This document shows, in pieces, positions 1-8,989 of a stretch of DNA of 64,000 nt. The position numbers were made by a program, and so were the translations under genes. Where the stretch lies: positions 434,001 to 498,000 of the forward strand of contig NZ_AHCF03000002.1 of assembly GCF_000238275.3 (NCBI RefSeq). The letters run 5' to 3'. The DNA is from Pseudoalteromonas undina (lineage in GTDB: Bacteria; Pseudomonadota; Gammaproteobacteria; Enterobacterales; Alteromonadaceae). Below the pieces are notes generated by a model that was not told the origin of the DNA, did not search any database, and was given only the letters and a program-made list of their open reading frames with translations. Numbering within the stretch: position 1 is the stretch's first letter; each line of letters begins with the position of its first letter.

Positions 1-105
1 GAAAGTAGAAATGTTAGATGGTAGTTTTAAGTTAGTGAAGAGATAAAGTAATGTTTACATTTTAAATTGTATTTGTTAATTGAGTTTAAGAATCAAAGTT
101 GAAAG

Positions 106-183
106 CTATTCACAATTTTAATTGTCGGAATCGGTTTCGTAACTGATTGAATGTTAAGGGCAACTATTCACAAACTTAATTGT
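106..183. repeat. Pair of 20-bp direct repeats with palindromic cores
   Basis: A 20-base unit beginning CTATTCACAA occurs at 106-125 and again at 164-183 with two mismatches, 58 bp apart. The first copy holds the perfect 6-2-6 palindrome ACAATTTTAATTGT. The second keeps only part of the symmetry. They lie upstream of a terminator near the window edge, so the gene they belong to may be outside. They could be an operator pair or part of a 3' untranslated region. Function unknown. Confidence 0.4.
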
Positions 184-204
184 ATGTAACCATCAAAACT
201 ATAA

Positions 205-234
205 AAGCCGTTGCAGCAATGCAGCGGCTTTTTT
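205..234 (+). terminator. Rho-independent terminator
   Basis: A 10-bp stem (AAGCCGTTGC with GCAGCGGCTT, one G-T pair), a 6-base loop and a T run. It would end a transcript entering from left of the window. Confidence 0.75.
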
Positions 235-712
235 GTGTGTGGTGATTAATGTTAATTGTATAAGCGTAGATTGGATAGAGTTAAACGAAACCCAACAAAT
301 CACAAATATGCTTATTCGTTCAAAAGCCAAGAGTATGTGTTATTTATTGTAGGCGTAAAGCTTGCTGGCACGCGGGCGCATGCCCTAATAGATGTTTGAG
401 ATTACTATTACAGATAATGTGAATGCGTCTCGTATCTTTAGAAATTAGAAACCTTACTCAATTTTTTGTCTTTGTGGTGACGACAGCTAAAACGGGGCTG
501 CTGTGCCCTCTTTATTCGCGAACTTCTTCTTATATTGCGGCACAATACCGAGTTAGACATCGTTGTAATTTAGCCCGATCTTATAATAGAAAGGAATGCT
601 GAAAATACATTTAAATATTATAAAGCAATAATAAGTTATCGTTTTACGATAATTTTAATTGTTTTTTTAGTTTTTGAGTGTCATAGTGATTTTTTAATAG
701 AAGGAACTTAAA
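235..712. other. 478-bp intergenic stretch, no gene recognised
   Basis: No coding region of convincing length or composition was seen. A degenerate inverted motif at about 271-295 (TTGGAT then AACGAAACCCAA) resembles the small TTGGGTTTCG-type hairpins scattered in proteobacterial intergenic DNA, but it is too decayed to name. The last 50 bases before the next gene are AT-rich and presumably hold its promoter. An AAGGAA Shine-Dalgarno lies just upstream of position 713. Confidence 0.4.
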
Positions 713-1567
713 ATGAAACGCGAGTTACTTACTCTTGCTACTATAGTGTTAGTTGTGCTGCAAACTGCATGCACAACAATTTCGATTGAAGAGTCAAATT
801 TTCTGAACCCAGATCAAAAAGTACAGATTACAAAGCTGCGTAAAATTGAGCAAACAGCTACAACAGAAGATATAACTATAAATGGGTTTGACGATGTGAC
901 GTTGAGTGGCACCTTGATAAAGGTTGATGATGCGCAAGCAACTGTCATTTATTTTGGTGGTAATCAATTTCGTGTAAGCGTTGCTGGAGGTAAACCTGCA
1001 CAACAAATATTGCCAATGAATGTAAATATCTTAATGGTTGATCATCGAGGTTACGGTAATAGTGAGGGCACGCCGACAATTGAAAACTTAAAGCGTGATG
1101 CATTGTCAGTTTATGATTATGTTGCAACCCGTACAGATTTAAAAAGCACTCCGACTATTTTACATGGACACTCTTTAGGCAGCATGATTGCAGGGTATGT
1201 TGCAAGTGAGCGGCCCGCGGATGCGCTAGTACTTGAAGGAAGTATTACTAATGTAAAGCAAATGACATCGCAACGTATGCCTTGGTTTGTAAAGCCATTT
1301 GTAGAGGTTAATTTTAGTGATGAGCTAGCTAGGGTTGATAATTTAAAGGTAGTGGAATCATTTACTGCTCCGCTTTTAATAATTACCGGAGAAGATGATA
1401 CTCAAACACCTCCTGCTTTAGCTGAAACTTTATACCAACATGCACTTTCAAAGCAAAAGCAATTATATATTGTAAAGGGTAAGCACCATGGTAATGCATT
1501 GACTGGTGATAAGTTACAGCTACATTATCAGCGATTAGTAATGCAGTTAAAAGCAAAGAAATCTTAA
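713..1567 (+). CDS. Alpha/beta hydrolase lipoprotein
   Basis: A 284-residue protein with a lipoprotein signal peptide: a hydrophobic stretch is followed by a lipobox ending at Cys20 (LQTAC), so it is probably anchored to a periplasmic face of a membrane. The remainder is an alpha/beta hydrolase of the BEM46/DUF-type serine hydrolases. The nucleophile elbow GHSLG has Ser154, and the likely acid is Asp225 or Asp226 (GEDD). The catalytic His is His255 or His256 (KHHG). The substrate cannot be read from the sequence. It starts at an ATG with AAGGAACTT upstream. The stop is one base from the next gene, so it heads a three-gene unit with the DUF2975 protein and the HTH regulator. Confidence 0.8.
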   Translation: MKRELLTLATIVLVVLQTACTTISIEESNFLNPDQKVQITKLRKIEQTATTEDITINGFDDVTLSGTLIKVDDAQATVIYFGGNQFRVSVAGGKPAQQILPMNVNILMVDHRGYGNSEGTPTIENLKRDALSVYDYVATRTDLKSTPTILHGHSLGSMIAGYVASERPADALVLEGSITNVKQMTSQRMPWFVKPFVEVNFSDELARVDNLKVVESFTAPLLIITGEDDTQTPPALAETLYQHALSKQKQLYIVKGKHHGNALTGDKLQLHYQRLVMQLKAKKS

Positions 1568-1568
1568 A

Positions 1569-2126
1569 ATGAAAAGAATAGTAATGATGAGTAACGTAAT
1601 ATTAGCGTTACTTTTTTTGACCCTAACTACTTTATTAATTACCGCCGTTGTATTGTTACTTAATGGCAGTGATGTTTTAAACTTTACTCAAGCTAACGGT
1701 ACTCACTTGTGGATAGGGCTTGAAGTTACCGGTTCTTGGAAAAGTACTGCAAGCACATTAACGGCAAACAGTTTTAATGCAATGACGTGGTTAGCGTTAC
1801 CGCAAATGTTGCCATACATTATTGTAAATCTGATTTTAATTCGCTTGTTTATGCTTTACCGTAAAGGATTGTTTTTTAACTTAAAGAATATTCAATGCTT
1901 TAAATGGCTTGGTGGCTTATTATTACTGCAATTTATATTTGTGGCTTTTTATCCCGCGTTGTTGGTAACACTGCTCAATATGTTCTCAGGTAGTGAGCTT
2001 AAACGAGCTGTAGTGATTCAAGACACCGATATCATAGGCTTTATAGTTGGTCTTATTATTTATGTTATTGCATGGATAATGAAACAGGCGCAACAGCTGC
2101 AACAAGAGCAAGAGTTAGTAATTTAA
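1569..2126 (+). CDS. DUF2975 integral membrane protein
   Basis: A 185-residue protein with about four hydrophobic segments (roughly 5-30, 72-92, 115-140 and 155-177), matching the DUF2975 pattern of small membrane proteins. Members are commonly encoded beside a tiny Cro/CI-type HTH protein, as in the Bacillus yoaS-yozG pair. The same arrangement is seen here, with the stop codon overlapping the next start as TAATG. The function of the family is unknown. Translational coupling to both neighbours indicates one operon. A regulator/membrane-sensor pairing is an inference. Confidence 0.75.
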   Translation: MKRIVMMSNVILALLFLTLTTLLITAVVLLLNGSDVLNFTQANGTHLWIGLEVTGSWKSTASTLTANSFNAMTWLALPQMLPYIIVNLILIRLFMLYRKGLFFNLKNIQCFKWLGGLLLLQFIFVAFYPALLVTLLNMFSGSELKRAVVIQDTDIIGFIVGLIIYVIAWIMKQAQQLQQEQELVI

Positions 2127-2338
2127 TGGCAATAATAATTGATTTAGATGTGATGCTCGCAAAGCGTAAAATGAAGTCGGCAGAGCTTGCCGAAGCAATT
2201 GGGATTACCCCACAAAATTTATCTGTATTAAAATCGGGCCGTGCAAAGGCTGTACGATTTACAACGCTCGACGCTATTTGCAAATACTTAGATTGCCAAC
2301 CTGGTGATATTTTACGCTTTGAAGTTGATATTGACTAA
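2126..2338 (+). CDS. Small Cro/CI-type HTH regulator (YozG-like)
   Basis: A 70-residue protein that is almost entirely one helix-turn-helix domain. The recognition region is about residues 20-40 (SAELAEAIGITPQNLS, then LKSGRAKAVRF), followed by a C-terminal CQPGDIL segment typical of the YozG/PF13443 group. An in-frame ATG exists upstream at 2072, but the start at 2126 is preferred because it overlaps the upstream stop as TAATG and gives the family's usual length. The probable role is DNA-binding control of its own operon, inferred from the usual DUF2975 pairing. Confidence 0.8.
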   Translation: MAIIIDLDVMLAKRKMKSAELAEAIGITPQNLSVLKSGRAKAVRFTTLDAICKYLDCQPGDILRFEVDID

Positions 2339-2505
2339 GTCGCATACTGACTAGTAAAAATGCTCCCTTTAGGGTTTGACCCCGTTTCACTCTCCTCTTC
2401 TATAACTAATTGTTTAACAGTACCTAATTTAGGATTAGTATTAGTTACTACTTAAAACAATAATAAAATAAGTGCTAGAAATAGCCTTTAATAAAAGAGG
2501 TATTC

Positions 2506-3252
2506 ATGGAAGATCTATTTATAGGTTTATTTGCAAATGTCGGCGTTATATTAGTTTTAGTTTTGATATTAAAAGCACTTAAAAAAGTTGATTTAAATCT
2601 AATGTGGTCTTTGATTTCGTTAGGTATTTTAGTTTGCTACTTTTTTGCTTTGTTTAAAGGTGGAAAGGTTATTCCCTTGGATATGCTTTTTCCTGATATG
2701 TCGTGGAATTGGTCTGGAAAAGTAGCGGCAATAATCCTTTGGTTAGTCGTACTATTGGCTTTAGTTAAATTTAAAGCTAACTTTCGTATTGCGGATGCTG
2801 GTTTTACTTTTAGGCAAAATGAAAACTCTATAAAACCCGCTTTTACAGTTATGTGCTTGTTTATCATTTTACAGATAGTTGTATCACTTTTTTGGAGTGG
2901 TGAACCTAATTATGATTTAGAAACCTTACTTTATCAGGCAACAATGCCTGGCTTTGATGAAGAGCCAATGTTTAGAGGGATTCTTTTATTTTGTATATCT
3001 TTGGCAATCATATCAGAACGCTATAATTTAGGTGGTGCGTCAATTAACATTGCAGGGTTGCTCTTAGTGGTGTTATTTGGACTAGTTCATGGGGTTATGT
3101 TTAATGGTGGAGAGTGGCACTTTTCTTTCCCCGCTATTTTATTAACAGGCGGCTACGGCTTTATTTTACTTTGGCTAAGAGAGCGCACAGGGAGTTTGGT
3201 GTTTCCTATTTTAGCCCATAATAGTGTTAACTTTGTTGGGCAGCTAATCTAA
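2506..3252 (+). CDS. CPBP-family intramembrane metalloprotease
   Basis: A 248-residue polytopic membrane protein with about seven hydrophobic segments. It carries the CPBP/Abi (CAAX protease and bacteriocin-processing) motifs: EEPMFRG near residue 150 (motif EExxxR), a conserved His in LVHGVMF near residue 200, and HNSVNF near the C-terminus. The Glu and His residues are the metal ligands of the family. The substrate is unknown. In bacteria some members act in bacteriocin self-immunity, but no bacteriocin gene is visible nearby. The start is supported by AAAGAGGTATTC just upstream. It is transcribed alone and ends in a hairpin. Confidence 0.8.
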   Translation: MEDLFIGLFANVGVILVLVLILKALKKVDLNLMWSLISLGILVCYFFALFKGGKVIPLDMLFPDMSWNWSGKVAAIILWLVVLLALVKFKANFRIADAGFTFRQNENSIKPAFTVMCLFIILQIVVSLFWSGEPNYDLETLLYQATMPGFDEEPMFRGILLFCISLAIISERYNLGGASINIAGLLLVVLFGLVHGVMFNGGEWHFSFPAILLTGGYGFILLWLRERTGSLVFPILAHNSVNFVGQLI

Positions 3253-3267
3253 TTAAAAGTTTAATTT

Positions 3268-3303
3268 AAGAGGGGTAAAATCTTGTGTAAGTTTTTACCT
3301 CTT
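3268..3303 (+). terminator. Terminator-like hairpin after the CPBP gene
   Basis: AAGAGGGGTAAAA pairs with TTTTTACCTCTT across an 11-base loop, with a small bulge. It lies 16 bases after the stop. Confidence 0.5.
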
Positions 3304-3306
3304 CAC

Positions 3307-3420
3307 CGGCAGCAGTCAAAAGGGCTCGTTTGCAGGTGACCACAAGTCATTCATGCCTGCAATTTGAGCTCCTTTTATTACCTATGCTTTTAGTGGTTTG
3401 TACTGCTAAACCTGCTGCCG
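3307..3420. repeat. Highly structured intergenic inverted-repeat element
   Basis: The outer arms CGGCAGCAG (3307-3315) and CTGCTGCCG (3412-3420) are perfect inverses. Inside, AAAAGGGCTC (3318-3327) pairs with GAGCTCCTTTT (3366-3376, one bulge) and TGCAGG (3331-3336) with CCTGCA (3356-3361). A second weaker arm, TTTAG/CTAAA, lies at 3389-3410. The fold is a three-way junction between convergent genes. It looks like a dispersed REP- or MITE-type sequence or a structured RNA, but no other copy is in the window. Confidence 0.45.
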
Positions 3421-3457
3421 AACACTACTCAGCTTGAAAGCATGAGAAGCCCAGAAC

Positions 3458-5101
3458 TTACACCTTAAACTGTTGTACCAGTTTTAATAAGTTATTGCCT
3501 AGTATTGCCATTTCGTTACTTGCTGTTGATGTTTGCTCAGTTGCAGCTGATGATTGCTCTGTCACTTGTTTAATATTAACAACGTTGCGGCTGATCTCAT
3601 CTGCGACCACGGCTTGTTGTTCAGCGGCTGAGGCTATTTGCGCGTTCATATCATTAATTGCGCTGCTGTAGTCATTGATTGTTCGCAGGGTTTCACCTGT
3701 TTTACTCACTTTTTCAACAACTAAGTCTGTTTGTTGTTGGCTTTTGGTCATTACCTCAATGGCGGTTAATATTCCGGATTGAAACTTATCGATCATTTGT
3801 TCTATGTTGGTGGCCGACTCTTTAGTTCGTTGTGCTAAGGTTCGTACTTCATCGGCAACAACTGCAAAACCTCTGCCTTGCTCACCCGCTCTTGCGGCTT
3901 CAATGGCGGCATTTAATGCCAATAAGTTTGTTTGTTCAGATACGCCTTTAATAACATCTAATATGGTACTTATATTTTCGCTGTCGGCTTGTAGCTTTTC
4001 AATTGCAGAGGCGGATTGGTTAATTTCTTTAGTAAGGTTATCAACCGCGTGAACTGTTTCGTTCACCATGCTTTCACCGGCTTTAGCATTATTATTTGAA
4101 TCACTTGCTGAACTGGCTGCATTTTCTGCGCTATTTGCAACGTCTTGAATTGTTGCATTCATTTGCGTCATCGCGGTGGCAACTTGTTGCGTTTCATCAT
4201 GCAGCTTTTTAACTGCTGCACTTGTGGTGTTACTAACTATTGAAAGCTCTTCGGAAGTTGATGCAACCTGAGTGGTTTCGGATGCCACTGAGGTTATTGT
4301 GGTGCGAATTTTAGCAACAAATTTATTAAATGCGCGGGCAACGTCGCCGGTTTCATCTTTTGATGAATCGTCGACTGTTACGGTTAAATCACCTTCGCCA
4401 TCGGCAATATCGTTCATTCTATGTGAAAGGCGATTAAGTGCGCCGGTAATTCTCGAAGAGATAAAAATGGCAATAACAATACCTGCGATTAAGCCTGTAA
4501 GGGTAATGACAAGCATTAAGCTATATGCAGAGGAGTGCCGTGCTTGAGCTTCTAACTCGTCATTTGCCATATCTTGTTCGATTGCATTTACTAAATTAGC
4601 CATTTGAGAAATGGCTAAATCGTTTAGCCTCCTGCCTTCATTTTTAGATAAGACTATTGCTTTGTCGTTTAAATCAGCTCTTGCTAGGTCTCGAATTTGA
4701 AGATTTACCTCAATATATTCATCCCATGTCGCGGCAAATTCATCGAGTAAACGTTTGCCGTTGTCATTGACTAAATTGCGAAGAGTTGCACGTCGCTCTA
4801 GCATTTCATCTCGCGTTTGAGCTATGAAGTCGGCGTATTCATCCATGGCTGCTTTTGAGTCTGCCAAAATTATATTTTTTTCAGCTCGAGATACAGCTAA
4901 AGCGCCTTGATTGACTCTAGCTGCCAGTTTTACTTTTTCAGCTGAAACATTAATTATTTTACTCATCTGATCATTCATTATGGAAAGGTTATATATACCA
5001 ATCCCAGCAGTAACAATTAGCATGATGATTATTAGACTAAAACTCGCTAATAATTTTGCTTTAATTGAAGTGAAACCAATCTGATTTAAATTTGAGATCA
5101 T
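3458..5101 (-). CDS. Methyl-accepting chemotaxis protein
   Basis: A 547-residue chemoreceptor. A first membrane segment (about 15-35) precedes a roughly 150-residue helical periplasmic sensor domain of the four-helix-bundle type, then a second membrane segment (about 190-215). Next come a HAMP domain and the cytoplasmic signalling hairpin, whose conserved tip around [20 protein letters not shown] contacts CheA and CheW. The start at 5101 (MISNLNQIG) is chosen over an in-frame ATG 72 bases upstream, because AAAAGGA sits just ahead of it and the hydrophobic anchor follows at the normal distance. The ligand cannot be predicted. It is monocistronic. Confidence 0.9.
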   Translation of the reverse strand: MISNLNQIGFTSIKAKLLASFSLIIIMLIVTAGIGIYNLSIMNDQMSKIINVSAEKVKLAARVNQGALAVSRAEKNIILADSKAAMDEYADFIAQTRDEMLERRATLRNLVNDNGKRLLDEFAATWDEYIEVNLQIRDLARADLNDKAIVLSKNEGRRLNDLAISQMANLVNAIEQDMANDELEAQARHSSAYSLMLVITLTGLIAGIVIAIFISSRITGALNRLSHRMNDIADGEGDLTVTVDDSSKDETGDVARAFNKFVAKIRTTITSVASETTQVASTSEELSIVSNTTSAAVKKLHDETQQVATAMTQMNATIQDVANSAENAASSASDSNNNAKAGESMVNETVHAVDNLTKEINQSASAIEKLQADSENISTILDVIKGVSEQTNLLALNAAIEAARAGEQGRGFAVVADEVRTLAQRTKESATNIEQMIDKFQSGILTAIEVMTKSQQQTDLVVEKVSKTGETLRTINDYSSAINDMNAQIASAAEQQAVVADEISRNVVNIKQVTEQSSAATEQTSTASNEMAILGNNLLKLVQQFKV

Positions 5102-5382
5102 TTTTAAATTCCTTTTGGCAGTCCATTTATCGACTTGTATCTTTGAAAAATAACAGGTTCGTTGTAGCACCACTAATTAATAAACTGTAGAACAAAAATT
5201 TAATAAATAAAGGTTGGTTTTTAATCAGGTTAATTGTGTTATTTTTGATAGACGAGAGAGTTATGAACTTTATTTATTATAATTCCCCGACTTTAATGAT
5301 TAATATTTTATAAATAAAAGTGTGATGTTTTGGGGTGTTTTTTCTTTTTTATTAAATAGTTAGGTTTCAAGACTACTTTTTA

Positions 5383-5459
5383 AATTATCACCGCTTAGGG
5401 CTAAACAGTGATAATTGAGAATGAAAAGTCAGCCAGCGAGTAAGGAATTGAGCTGACTT
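5383..5459 (-). terminator. Two hairpins after the DUF4198 gene
   Basis: AATTATCAC (5383-5391) pairs perfectly with GTGATAATT (5408-5416). AAGTCAGC (5426-5433) pairs with GCTGACTT (5452-5459) and is followed on the minus strand by a short T run. These probably end the minus-strand gene that stops at 5475. The rest of the gap, 5102-5382, is AT-rich and should contain the promoter of the chemoreceptor gene. No other element was seen. Confidence 0.45.
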
Positions 5460-5474
5460 GACTGTATTTAACGT

Positions 5475-6212
5475 TTACTCTGCGGCATGGGGTAAAACAA
5501 ATGAGAGTGTGGCTAAATGCTCGGTTTTATCAAATACATTTAAATTCGTGCTTTTTTCGTCGTAGATCGCGGCTATTACGTTTAAGCCTTGGTTACGCAA
5601 TGGCAATGTTACCAAGCCGTCATCATTACTAACTATTGCTTCTTGATCTGGATCGTTTACTAAATCATTGATTACTTTAGCACCTTGAACAGCTTTACTA
5701 TTGAAAGTTATGCGGTAACTAACCATAGCTCCTTTTTGATCTGAAAATTCTTCGCCTACAGGAAGAATTTGCAATTGCTGATTTTTAAGCGCAGGTACTT
5801 GGGCAAGCGGGCCACGTAAATGTACTGCGTACTTTTTAGTATGTTCGCTTAATAGTGCACTGGGGATTGCATCTCGACCTTTAGCAAACCATTCACCTTC
5901 CTTTGTTTTACTCCACAACCCATTATCGAGCATGCCAGTAACCGCATAAACGGTTTTATCATTTAGCAGCATCATAGGCCCTGACTCAACAAGCTTTACG
6001 TTTTGTTGTTGCCAGTTTTTGTTATAGCCAGTAATGCTTTTAATTTTATTTTGTCGTTTTACGGTATCTAAATCTTGTGCGCCTTCGCCATATATAAAGG
6101 CCAACTGTGATGAGCGCTCTGCAAACCATATTGCATGAGCCTGTGTTTGTTCGCTGTATGTGCTTGATATTGATGTGACTAATGCCATGCAGGCGAAAGG
6201 TAATATTTTCAT
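5475..6212 (-). CDS. DUF4198-type exported protein
   Basis: A 245-residue protein with an N-terminal signal peptide (about 1-26), followed by HAIWFAERS at the mature N-terminus, as in DUF4198 (nickel/cobalt or iron-uptake-associated) proteins. The domain is a beta-rich periplasmic module, and the C-terminal half (about 145-240) resembles a carboxypeptidase-regulatory-like fold. It is divergent from a TonB-dependent receptor gene, sharing a 246-bp promoter region that contains a Fur-like box, so it likely helps metal or siderophore uptake in the periplasm. Family function is not firmly known. The assignment rests on the signal-peptide/HAIWF pattern and the neighbour. Confidence 0.65.
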   Translation of the reverse strand: MKILPFACMALVTSISSTYSEQTQAHAIWFAERSSQLAFIYGEGAQDLDTVKRQNKIKSITGYNKNWQQQNVKLVESGPMMLLNDKTVYAVTGMLDNGLWSKTKEGEWFAKGRDAIPSALLSEHTKKYAVHLRGPLAQVPALKNQQLQILPVGEEFSDQKGAMVSYRITFNSKAVQGAKVINDLVNDPDQEAIVSNDDGLVTLPLRNQGLNVIAAIYDEKSTNLNVFDKTEHLATLSFVLPHAAE

Positions 6213-6351
6213 TTTTATCTCTAAATTTTAGGAGGTATTTATTTTTCGATGTTGAATACGTTTAATTCAAAAAGAAAAAACAGCCTCTAATAACTTTGTA
6301 AAATTTGTTGCTGTAGGGTAGCTCTTTTTACTCTATTTGTATATTATTGCA

Positions 6352-6370
6352 AATAACAATAATTACCATT
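6352..6370. promoter_or_regulatory. Candidate Fur box between DUF4198 and TonB receptor genes
   Basis: AATAACAATAATTACCATT matches 12 of 19 positions of the classical Fur consensus GATAATGATAATCATTATC by eye. It lies in the divergent promoter region of two genes whose products fit iron uptake. AT-rich background raises the chance of a fortuitous match. Confidence 0.45.
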
Positions 6371-6458
6371 TGTATTTCATGTTTATTTAATCGGCCTTAC
6401 TAAAAAAATTTTAGTAAAAACTTAACCGATTAAGCTTGCATGATATCTAAGAGATAGA

Positions 6459-8567
6459 ATGAACTTAATAAATCGATACCAAATATCTGCCATATCAATT
6501 GCTATAAGTACCATTTTAGCGCCTTCTGTATACGCAGCTTCAGCGTCAGCTAACATAGAGAAAATAGCGGTTACGGGTGTTAGACAAGCTTTTCGTGGCG
6601 ATGTGCCCTTAAGCGAGCAACCACAAAGTATTGAGTTTATATCAGCAGAAAACCTCGATGACGCAGGAGTGACTACACTCACAGATATATTTGATCTAAC
6701 GCCGAGTATTTCTGAACAAAATGATTTTGGTGGATTGTGGGAAAGCTTTGCAATACGTGGCTTAGTAGGCGATGAGAATATTCCTTCAGGCTTTTTAATT
6801 AATGGTTTTTCATCGGGTCGAAGTTTTAGCGGTACCCGCGATACCAGTAATATTGATTATGTAGAAGTGATGAAAGGGCCTGGCTCTGCTCTTTATGGTC
6901 GCTCTGAGCCTGGCGGTACTATTAATATCATCACTAAAAAGCCACAGTTTGAAGAACAAGGCTCTTTGAAAGTATCTGCAGGGAGTTGGCAGAGTTATCG
7001 CGCTGAAGGTGACTACACTAATGCTATTACCAATGAACTCGCTTTTAGAGTAAATGGTGCAATTGAAGACGGTGAGGGTTTTAGAGACTACCACGAAAAT
7101 AAAAAAACGGTGATCACACCTTCAATTCTTTGGTTAATATCCGACACAACAAAATTAAATTATGAACTAGAGTATGTTGATCAGAGTGTGACGTTTGACC
7201 GTGGCATTGTTGCCCTAGACGGGAAGATAGACGCATTACCTATTGAAACGTTTTTAGGTGAGCCAAGCGATAAACCAACAGAGGTTGATGCGATTTCTCA
7301 TCAACTGACTTTTGAGCATCAAATAGGGGAATGGTCACTTTTAAATGGGCTTAGCTATAGCGATTCTAAATTTATAAGCGAATCGAGTGATGCTGAACTC
7401 GCCCCTAGCAGGCAGGTTTATTTTACTGATGGCGAAACTTTAAGTCGGCAACATAACGAGCGTGATTTTCAAACTAAAAATATTTCAGCCCGCACTGAGC
7501 TAAGTGGCAGCGTTACTGCTGCTGGGTTTACCCATCATTTATTAATAGGTGCCGATGCCAGCAAGTTTGATTTTGATAAACTTTGGTATAGATATCGCCC
7601 TACGCTTGAGGATACGCGCTATGCCATTAATATGTATAACCCCGTATATGGGCAAACAGCACCTGAGGGATCTCTTTTATACAACAGTACTGAAGTGCAG
7701 CACAGCTACGGGATTTATATTCAAGATCAAATCGACGTCACTGAGCAGTGGAAAGTACAAGTAGGCGGTCGTTATGATTGGTTTGATCAGCAAATAGATA
7801 ATCATATTAATCAAAGTCAGTCTAAAAGCAATCAGAGTACATTTAGCCCACGAGTAGGCTTAGTGTATGCTTACTCAGACGATATACAGTATTACAGCAG
7901 TTACTCTGAAGGTTTTAGGCCAAACAGTGGTTACGATATAAATGGTGATGCATTTGAGCCAGAATCAACAACCTCTATTGAGGCGGGTGTTAAATTTAGC
8001 ACCGATACCCTAAATGGTAGCTTTACTGTATTTAGCGCCGAAAAAAGCAATATGTTGACCACAGATTTGCAAGCAGGCGTGTCGACGGCGTTAGGCGAGG
8101 TAACTAGCGAAGGCGTTGAGTTTGATTTACACGGTTATATTACAGAGCACACCTCATTTGATTTGGCCTATACCTACACCGATGCAAAAACAGCAAACGA
8201 CACGGTTAATACAGATTGGTGGGTAAAATTACCAAAAGGTAGCCCTTTACTTAATATTCCTAAACACAGTGCAAATGCACGTATTAAAAGAGAATTGAAT
8301 GATTTAATCGATTTAAATGCAAGCGTTGGTATAGCTGTTCAGTATGAGGGGGAGCGCTTAGGTGAAACCATAGACCCTACGTACTACTTACCTTCGTATA
8401 CACTGGTGAACCTGTTCGCAACTTACAACGTTAATGAAGATGTGATTGTACAACTGAATATTAATAACGTGCTGGATAAAGAATATTACTCAAATTCTTA
8501 CTCTGCAATTTGGACTCAACCAGGTGAGCCGGTAAATTATAAGCTGAGCTTGAAATATAACTTTTAA
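6459..8567 (+). CDS. TonB-dependent siderophore receptor
   Basis: A 702-residue outer-membrane receptor. A signal peptide (1-26) is followed by a short segment IEKIAVTGVR that serves as the TonB box region. The plug domain (about 45-160) contains FAIRGL, VEVMKGPGSALYGR and GGTINIITKKP. The C-terminal beta-barrel ends in LSLKYNF, with the terminal Phe needed for barrel assembly. The plug motifs are those of the ferrichrome/hydroxamate siderophore receptor group (FhuA/FoxA-like), although the exact substrate is not readable. A Fur-like box lies about 90 bases upstream. The partner gene is the divergent DUF4198 protein. Confidence 0.9.
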   Translation: MNLINRYQISAISIAISTILAPSVYAASASANIEKIAVTGVRQAFRGDVPLSEQPQSIEFISAENLDDAGVTTLTDIFDLTPSISEQNDFGGLWESFAIRGLVGDENIPSGFLINGFSSGRSFSGTRDTSNIDYVEVMKGPGSALYGRSEPGGTINIITKKPQFEEQGSLKVSAGSWQSYRAEGDYTNAITNELAFRVNGAIEDGEGFRDYHENKKTVITPSILWLISDTTKLNYELEYVDQSVTFDRGIVALDGKIDALPIETFLGEPSDKPTEVDAISHQLTFEHQIGEWSLLNGLSYSDSKFISESSDAELAPSRQVYFTDGETLSRQHNERDFQTKNISARTELSGSVTAAGFTHHLLIGADASKFDFDKLWYRYRPTLEDTRYAINMYNPVYGQTAPEGSLLYNSTEVQHSYGIYIQDQIDVTEQWKVQVGGRYDWFDQQIDNHINQSQSKSNQSTFSPRVGLVYAYSDDIQYYSSYSEGFRPNSGYDINGDAFEPESTTSIEAGVKFSTDTLNGSFTVFSAEKSNMLTTDLQAGVSTALGEVTSEGVEFDLHGYITEHTSFDLAYTYTDAKTANDTVNTDWWVKLPKGSPLLNIPKHSANARIKRELNDLIDLNASVGIAVQYEGERLGETIDPTYYLPSYTLVNLFATYNVNEDVIVQLNINNVLDKEYYSNSYSAIWTQPGEPVNYKLSLKYNF

Positions 8568-8576
8568 CTTACCCTT

Positions 8577-8602
8577 GGGGCAGGCTTAAAGATGCTTGCC
8601 CC
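8577..8602. terminator. Bidirectional terminator-like hairpin
   Basis: GGGGCAGGC pairs with GCTTGCCCC (one G-T pair) over an 8-base loop, between convergent stops at 8567 and 8609. There is no long T run. Confidence 0.55.
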
Positions 8603-8608
8603 ATCACT

Positions 8609-8989
8609 TTACTCAGGCTGTGCTTCTGTTCCAAGTAAAGCGTCAATGTAGGCGAGTTCTTCGCTAAAAATACCACTAAAAAATGCATTCTGTTCAATTA
8701 TTAAGGCGTCATTAGGTTGAGCTTTGTAGCTTTGCTGGCATCTGATAATTTCACGGGTTAACCACGAGCACTCATTGCTTGCAGTGTTTATAGCTGTTTT
8801 TAAAAAAGAGGGCCATTTGATTTTTTGTAAATTAAAGCGATAGAGCATTACAGCTATACGCCCATAGGCTTGTTGCTTTTGTGATGGTGGGTTATCACTT
8901 GTTACTATCTCACTGTTTAACAGCTTACTGCTAAACAGTGCTTGTTGCAGCGCGACTTGCTGTGGCTTACTTAAAAAAGTCGTTGTCAT
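8609..8989 (-). CDS. Hypothetical protein
   Basis: A 126-residue soluble protein with no signal peptide or membrane segment, rich in Gln, Ser and Ala and predicted mostly helical. I do not recognise the family. It begins MTTTFLSKPQQ and contains two cysteines in the middle (NECSWL, IRCQQ). It is convergent with the siderophore receptor gene and stands alone on its strand. Codon use looks like its neighbours, so it is more likely a real lineage-specific gene than a chance frame. The ribosome site is weak (AAGG about 20 bases upstream), so the start is uncertain. Confidence 0.55.
   Translation of the reverse strand: MTTTFLSKPQQVALQQALFSSKLLNSEIVTSDNPPSQKQQAYGRIAVMLYRFNLQKIKWPSFLKTAINTASNECSWLTREIIRCQQSYKAQPNDALIIEQNAFFSGIFSEELAYIDALLGTEAQPE

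Noticed and set aside
2339..2505. Terminator after the HTH gene
   Set aside because: A short CCCTTTAGGG palindrome is present but lacks a convincing stem length and T run.
3307..3420. Integron attC site
   Set aside because: No RYYYAAC/GTTRRRY core sites at the ends and no integrase or cassette genes nearby.
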